A DNA stretch of 64,000 nucleotides from Hypomesus transpacificus (lineage: Eukaryota > Chordata > Actinopteri > Osmeriformes > Osmeridae): positions 4,259,203 to 4,323,202 of the forward strand of contig NC_061064.1 of NCBI RefSeq assembly GCF_021917145.1, given 5' to 3'. Positions 57,096 to 64,000 of the stretch are shown here, one piece after another (the stretch's first letter is position 1; each line of letters opens with the position of its first letter). The notes under the pieces were generated by a model that was not told where the DNA came from, searched no databases, and worked only from the letters and a program-made list of their open reading frames with translations. The position numbers were made by a program, and so were the translations under genes.

Positions 57096-58314
57096 TAAAC
57101 TACAGTTTTTTTTTGGAACTCATTCATAACACAATATAATTGCTGACGAACAACCGGGAGGGATTAACATAAACGGATAGATTAATACTGGTGCGGAACG
57201 GGGCTTTAAAAGTAGAAAATGTGATGGGTGTTGTTTTTACAAAATAAGGATTACACGCACTAATGCAGACTTTGGCTTGATGTCAACTGCGTTAAACACT
57301 TGCGGTGTTTTGCTTCACAGAGGAATAGACCTGTTTATTTTTTACCATACCACCACGTTATAACCTTTCAAATAGTTTTGGATTGGATGCTGTAACGGTA
57401 TACCCACACGAGAAGAATGCTACAGTTTTTTCTACCCGAGAGACAATTACCGTGGTCAAAATGTATAGCTACAATTCAATTGTAAAAAAAAAAGTGAAGC
57501 TAAATTGCATCTAATTTGTACACTGGATTTTAGGTTGTCGTTTTGTTGAATGCGTATTGAAGGGAAACGTTCGGTTCATTACAAATTGGTAAGAAAAAGC
57601 AAATTGGTCAGAAAAAAGGGCGCAACGGAGTCGATTTGACTAGTTTTTATGATCAACATTGAATACAGAAAAGACTCCAAAGTAAAAAAGAATATATATA
57701 TTTGTAAAACTAAAAGTTGTAGGCTACTTGTTTCACAATTAACAAACTTGTGCAGGCAAGTAAAACAATCAATATTGATAATTATTTCGTTTTTCAAATG
57801 TATCCTATAGGCCTATATAATTTGCTCTTCGTATTTTAAGAACGAAGAAAACTTTCAGTCAATAAATGTACTTTTAATCTAATGTTAATCAAAATTCAAA
57901 TAGAATTTACACATTTGAAGATAACTAATGCAGAATCAGGCCAACTGATCAGGCCTAAAAACCACAGTTCAATTAATGCCAAGCATTATTAAACTGTTTA
58001 ACATTTGAACACAGCAACAAATGGAGTTAAAACAAGAAATAAATCACTTCATAGCCATTCCATTTCAAGTAGTCAGCATTGTGGATATGAAGTGTTATAC
58101 ACAAATTATATGTATACCTTTATAACGTGACATGTCAAATTGCTTTCAAATGATCTGATGTTGTAATGCTCAAATTACAAATGAGGACTGCATTTCTCTA
58201 AAAAAACAAAAAAATGTTTTGCAACCACTTCAGAGTACAAGAAGATGTCAGATAGTAGAATCAAAGCTTAGCAACTGGCTTTTCCATCCTACCACATGGA
58301 TTTCTCTCACCCAC
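57096..58314. other. Convergent spacer between atf5 and stk36
   Basis: AT-rich, no exon recognised. It should contain the stk36 3' UTR at its right end, but I found no convincing minus-strand poly(A) signal to fix it. Confidence 0.6.
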
Positions 58315-61300
58315 TCATAGCTGGTCAATGATTTGAGGATAGTCACACTGTGGCGGTGCATGCTGTGAAGCCTGGTGAAGTTTCTCAAGTGCATCAAGGG
58401 ACATCAGAGCCTTAAAAGCATAGATGGGAAGATTTGAGAGATTTCAACATTACTGTGTGAATGTGTGAACGTGTGTGCTGCTTGCAGACAGAGCCAAGCC
58501 AAGGGCCAAGGTGTAGTTTAACAGCGTTAAAGTTGTTTTTTTAAGAAAATAAATAAACAAATACACACACAAAATAAAATTGTCTTTATCGATTTTGTTT
58601 ACACTGCTGCTTTTTACAGGAAAAAAAAGTAATTATGCTGAACAGAATGTGTTAACTTTATATTCAGTTACTTGGTGATTTACTTTAATTTGAAGGGATC
58701 CTAATAAGAATGGAAACAAGTAAAATAAAGGAGCTATTTAGACAATGTCATGTTTACTTAGTTTCTATACTGTACCTGTCGTAGTGAATCCTGCTGACTG
58801 TACAAGACCAGGGTAGCATTGGCAGCTTGTCTCACTGCATTATGGGAATCAGCACAAGCAGTCTTGAGAAGCAAGCGAGGCACATCTGCCTCTAACAGTG
58901 TGGACACCCCCCTGTCCACGGTAGCCATGTTTCCCAAAGCTGCACAGCAATGCCTTCGTGTGAGGGCATCAGTGTCTGTCATAAGGGACGGTAACATGGT
59001 GGACGCCCTCTTGGTCTGTTCAATCCATCTATTCATCTCCTCCTGGTCCATTTGCTTTCTGACTAATGAGGCTGCATTTCTTCCTGCCCCTACCTGTGCA
59101 CACACACTATCTTCCTTGCTCTTTATTCCGTCCGACACGGCACAGGCCCCCACCCCTTTCAGAGTTCCTACCTCTGCTCGTCCTATCAAACCCAGCCAAT
59201 TCCCCACTGCCCTGCAGGACATCCGCCGGACGGAGGGAGAAGGGTCGTGTAGACAGCCAATCATATCTTTGAAGGTGGCAGGTGTCAAAGCTGATTTTGG
59301 GTCACTTGTGGACGTTTGCACAAACGGGTCCAGGTGCCCCAGCAGGCTGCATGCAGCAGCTCTGACCCTGTCGTCTGAATGAACCAGAGCCTGCTGCAGG
59401 ACGGCGGGCTCCAGCTGGAGCTGAAGGCCGGTGGAGCTGGAGGAGCAGCGGGCTGCCTGGGACAGCAGGGTCAGGAGCTCCACAGCGGAGCCCCACAGGG
59501 CCTCTAGCCGCAGGAAGGCAGAGAGCAGAGAGCTAGCAGTTCTATTCTCAGACACAGGGCCTTGGTCACTGGAGGCATTCTGCTTGCCTTCCGCCTCCCT
59601 GGGAACAGAAAAGAAGCTACAGGCCCCGGCGGCTGCTGTGAAACAGGGGACAGAGCGCCCTGGGTCGCACAGAAGCAGACGGCACAGCAGAGACAGGGGC
59701 AGCTCCAGTAGAGATTGAGGAAGTGCTCGTATCACCTGACAAGGTAGAGAGAAAATAAACATGATTCAGTCAAGCCGTCAAAGATCAAACACCAGCTTGG
59801 AAGCAGCAGAATGTTCTCCCAACGGTACTAAGACAGCAGTGTGGAGTAGCAGTTCGGGAGGATTTGTGTCTAGAGCAAGAGTTATCCTCAGTTGCATCAT
59901 TCAGATGGAGATACTTTCTACTGTTAGTCAGCCGGAGAGGCACATATTTCAACACAGAGGGAGATCCAACCTGCAGCAGGCCAGAGACGATGCCACAGCT
60001 GTGGTACAACTGGAGCAGCTTGGCCATGGTCTCTGAGGGCAAGTCGAGGGCAAATGGGAAACAGAGTAGATGGCAGCTCAACACCGACAGGTTGCTTGAA
60101 CTGGAGTCCCCCCAGCATTGACCAGGACTCTCCTCTGACAGCAATTGAACACTGTGGGGCAGAGGAGATGGTTTAACTTCACACACATCATTACTATACC
60201 CGTATGGATATTCTAAAACGACCAATCTGGATGTGAAGACGTCAACAACTACATCATTTACTAACTAATCAGTGTTGAGCAGGTGTCCCAGGGTGGCAAT
60301 GCACTTTGTGTCACTCTCTGAGAACAGAGTAACGCAGGAGTATGGATCCTTGGTGAGGACAAGCAGAGCAATGGACAGGAAGGCATACAGACCTGATAAG
60401 GACAGAGCAGATCGTACATCACAAACACAAGAAATTAAAATATACTTAATAGTAGAAATGCCATTAGATTGAGAAGGGGGTGCAAAAAAAGTCTATACCA
60501 TTTGATGAACAGACGTTTGTTTTGGGTGTTGTCTTTTCCAGGGAGGTATTAACTCTCTGCCATAGCTGGTTCAAAAGACTTGACTCAATAGATGCTGATA
60601 ATGGATCGTTTTCATGCTGTAAAGAGGGCGATGTGAAAAGCAAATAAGTTCCTTATGATTATTTTACATACAAGGGTTAATAGAATGCTAACATAGGCAG
60701 TACGATAGATTAGATTGTAAAGTTACAATGGCAGGTAAAGTGGTAATTAGTAGGACTACTAGATTCAAAGTGATGAAACGTTGCTGACCTCTGAGAGAGT
60801 GTGTAGGACCAATGACAGAAGGCCGTCACAATAACCCCAGCCTGGTGGCAAGGTAATGCTGGACTGGGAAAGGAACAGAGGGGAAGACAATGTTCAGGCA
60901 CAGCCATGCAGTACCACCCGTCATATTCCCAGTCGCATCACACGCTAGAGCACACACGCATCAGTCCGCCTGGAAACACAGACCTGATCCGAGTCGAGGA
61001 GATTTAAGATCTGTGGCGTCAGCCTGTCCATACTAATATCCACAGACCCTCCACTGTGGATAAACATGGTCAGAACCGATGCTGCCAGAGGCTAAAGAAC
61101 AGGGAGAAAGACACACACACACAGACTGATCAATCAACCCGTTCCATATTTTCCAATCAGCTTCGACTCAATCAGCTTCAAACCCTGTAAAAAAGTAGCA
61201 GTCTAGAAACATCAAGGATAAATAACATAACAGAAAATTACTTTATTATAAACCTAAACTAGTTTGATACCTACTGCCAAAGAGTTGGGGGTTGGGCGAA

Positions 61301-63807
61301 GCAAAATCTTGACAAAGGGCTTGGAGGAGTCTTCCAATCTACAATGTGGAGGTGTGTTGGCAGGTTAATGTGAAATATTGTTAAGCCACAGGAAACGAAG
61401 AGACTTTCAGTAGACTATGCGCCTAATGATGAAAGAATGACTGTGCGCATCAGGCTTGGCATTAAACCATTCAGAAAATGACTAGATTTTGCATAATCAT
61501 TTACTGACTACTGTGCCCAGCTGAATGTCAAACCTGCTCTCAGCTTGCTCCCAGTCATTGTGTTTCTCCCAGTACACCAAAAGCACCACCATCACTTCTC
61601 CAAGTACACTGTCACACCATGGTTGCTAAGTGAGACAAAACAGAAGACACAGATAGTTCATGTTAACTTTTGCATTTATCTGTTAACATGTAATATATGG
61701 TCATTTTTTGTCAGTTCTAACCTTGGTAACTACTGGGCTCTCGACAATATCTTGAACCAAGTCAAACAGGAAATGAGGTAGCTCAACTTCACGTCCAATG
61801 TGGAAGGAGTCCTTTGGGACCGAGGTCAAGATCAGGTTGTTTAAAACCTTCAGTGCCTGTCGAATCTGGCAGGCTCCTTCCAGAATCCCATCTAGCAACT
61901 GAACAGGAGGACAGGTGCTGAGTCAGGGCACGGTAAAATACGAATTTATATCGATACATGGGCTTTATCAGCTGGTTGGTTTACCTGGGTTTTGGATGTC
62001 AGTAACTTCCTTTTCAATTTAGGAATAATGGTTTGACTACTGGTGTTAGACGTGTGCCGTCTTGGGTCTGTTTCATGGACCAACTGCTCCCACTCCTCAT
62101 CACTGTCCACGTCCTAATGACATACACCCATGATGACTGACACAGACTGCTGTGGTGTTGAAAGAGCAGCCAGCAAACAATACTGGGGCACTAACTGTGC
62201 AGTGATGCCAGCAAGCTGCAGGCGGTCCAGGTCACTGACCTGACTGTGCATCCTCACTGAGCTCAGGCTGCTGCGGCCATCCTCAGGGTGCTTCCGTACC
62301 TGCCGAGGTCCAACCTCCACCGAGGGGAACTCTTTCTCATAATCATGGCTGATCTGACCCCTGCACGGTAACAGGAGAAACTCTACACTGAATGTAAACT
62401 TGTGCTGACGCTGCTATTTATATATTTTTTTACAGTTATATCATATAAATAAATCAGTAGGTTGGTTCAATTTCAGGCTGGTTGATCAGAAAGCTCTTGA
62501 GTTCATGTTTGAAGTTCCTGGATGCTTCTACTGTACCTCACGGCTGATGTCTCATAGGCTGCAGCGTGGGCCATGTCCTGATCCAAACACGTTAAGGGGG
62601 CAGCTGGGGATTCTTGGGAGGGAATCTTTACTGACGGGGCTGTCCTTTGGGGTCCTGCCTTTCCATTTCCAATCTAGAATCAGTTACAAAGCAGTAGTCA
62701 CTTGCAGAGTTTAGATTTATTTCCTTCCGAGTATTTCTACGCATGGTTGGGATCACACCCTACCTGTCTGCTCCTCTTTTCCTTGTCTCTTTGTTCCGTG
62801 GCCTTGCGCAGCAGCCGGCTCTCACCACCATGCTGCGGTGCCTTCTGTGCCGCTTGCTGAAGCTTCAGAGCCTGCATGTCTGGGCTGGGGGTCACTGTCA
62901 GAGGGCTGGATGCACTGGGATCTGACAGCACTACCAAGGCCACCATTAGGGAACAAAGAGGTTAGAATCTGGAAGTTACGTTTACTACGTACAACAATGA
63001 TACCTGAGATCAGAATTGAATCAACAAAATCAATTCAAGCCTGCTGGCCTCACCTACAACTCCATCTGCAACAAAAGGGTGTTTGAGGAGGTCTGGCCAT
63101 GACAATCTCTTCTGTGGGTCTTTGGTCAATAATCCCTTCAAGAAATTCTAGGGTGGCAAGATTGAGAAGTCAAATAAAGCATCTCTAGACATGTCTACAA
63201 ACATGTGTAGGAACTGCACATGTACTAATTAACTACTATCCTAATAATACACAAACACTATAAAACTGTGATCTTTACCGTGCAGGGTTGGCTCATGTTC
63301 TCTGGCCACTTAACAGGATCTCTCACTATGAGCCGCACAAGCTGAAAGATCGAGTTAGTGTAGAAAGGTGGCACCCCCGTGTGGAGCTCGTAAAGAATGC
63401 AGCCCAAAGACCAAAGGTCAGCAGTGTGGTCATAGGGCTTCTCTTCGACAAGCTCCGGGGACATGTAGAGAGGTGTTCCTTTGATGGAAGTCAGGACCAA
63501 TGTAGAAACGCTCATAGCTCGAGCAAACCTGGAACATGTGCCAATAAACCCAAAAATAACTTTACCAGCCATATTCTTAGTGGAAAATTGCACAAAATCG
63601 ACATGTTTAACAAAGAAAAAGACGAATACATTTGGCCGAATTGACATTATAGTGTGCACAAAGGAGTAATGCTCACCCAAAATCACACAGCTTTACAACA
63701 CCACCTTTTCCCAAAAGAATGTTTTGTGGTTTCATGTCACGGTGGAGGATCCGATGTGAATGTAAATAATATAAAGCAGACACTAGCTGGTGGGCAATCT
63801 CAGCGAC
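58315..63807 (-). CDS. stk36: Serine/threonine kinase 36 (fused homologue), 3' part; N-terminus beyond the window
   Basis: Fused-family kinase with roles in Hedgehog signalling and motile cilia. Exons on the minus strand: 63807-63677, 63528-63279, 63147-63054, 62930-62764, 62673-62537, 62360-62240, 62113-61985, 61898-61722, 61625-61534, 61338-61271, 61081-60984, 60863-60789, 60616-60499, 60392-60266, 60151-59971, 59735-58776, 58410-58315. All join in frame, giving about 1006 aa. The kinase part shows LHRDMKPQN (catalytic loop), CDFGFARAM (metal site) and [20 protein letters not shown] (activation/APE region). Downstream is a variable linker, then [10 protein letters not shown] and SDEEWEQLV. 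The C-terminal half is Leu-rich and helical, HEAT/ARM-like, mostly in the 960-nt exon. Human STK36 is longer, so I may have missed short exons. The first kinase exons lie right of the window. Confidence 0.93.
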
Positions 63808-63957
63808 CTTGACAAAGAGCAACCCACACAGTGAATAAAGCATTCAAAACAAAAGGTTAATTGTATAGTCTACTTAATCTCAGACACCGTTCTGTAATGC
63901 AGAGCTTTAACTATCACACAAACTATTAGAGAGGCAGCTAAATCTTTTTTTGCGTTT

Positions 63958-63981
63958 TGGACGTCCATATGGACGTCCATA
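63958..63981. repeat. 12-bp tandem pair forming a perfect palindrome
   Basis: 'tggacgtccata' occurs twice in a row; positions 63958-63979 read the same on both strands (22-bp perfect palindrome centred on CATATG). It lies in an stk36 intron. Confidence 0.9.
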
Positions 63982-64000
63982 GACTGACGGCGATGGCTGC

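Noticed and set aside
61082..61091. More distal stk36 acceptor (tttag at 61092) for the exon 61081-60984
   Set aside because: Using it breaks the frame with the preceding exon; the cag at 61082 keeps the frame, so it was chosen, although cDNA should confirm.

Overview
The window is teleost-type vertebrate nuclear DNA. Genes are split into many short exons with GT-AG introns, and there are tRNA-derived SINEs, MITE-like elements, retroelement 3' ends and long dinucleotide tracts. The protein sequences are clearly vertebrate. The SINE body (tRNA-like head plus a tail rich in 'gcgtctgcYaaatgac') looks like those of bony fish, but I cannot name the species.

Layout. (1) Positions 1-735, minus strand: the 5' end of a second, tandem copy of hmbs, cut by the window edge. 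The exon upstream of it resembles the first coding exon of phldb1 in reverse. (2) 4331-9088, minus strand: a complete hmbs gene (porphobilinogen deaminase, 14 coding exons, 357 aa). (3) 11243-15255, plus strand: a complete arcn1 gene (coatomer delta, 10 coding exons, 511 aa), divergent from hmbs. (4) 15256-25313: about 10 kb with the arcn1 3' UTR and no recognisable gene. (5) 25314-46279, plus strand: a complete phldb1 gene (LL5-alpha, FHA and PH domains), with three consecutive in-frame candidate cassette exons. (6) 47-52 kb: no recognisable gene, one full SINE. (7) 52306-55553, plus strand: atf5 (bZIP factor) with a two-uORF leader matching the ATF4/ATF5 delayed-reinitiation design. (8) 58315-63807 and beyond, minus strand: stk36 (fused kinase). 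Its 3' part is in the window and its first exons lie past the right edge.

The genes are independent housekeeping or signalling loci, not an operon: haem synthesis, COPI traffic, PIP3/microtubule anchoring, the integrated stress response and Hedgehog/cilia function. hmbs and arcn1 are divergent, with start codons 2.15 kb apart. atf5 and stk36 are convergent.

The most notable observation is at the left edge. A duplicated hmbs exon 2 is preceded by a 17-codon exon-like segment that copies the phldb1 start exon. It is open, starts with ATG and ends on a good donor in the phase needed to splice to the hmbs exon. This could be a chimeric gene or a rearrangement scar. Also notable are the split uORF2 of atf5, the related alternative exons in phldb1, a GC-AG intron in hmbs and an exact-looking 198-bp tandem duplication in a phldb1 intron. 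Exon borders were read by hand from splice signals and reading-frame continuity; UTR ends and promoters are only approximate.
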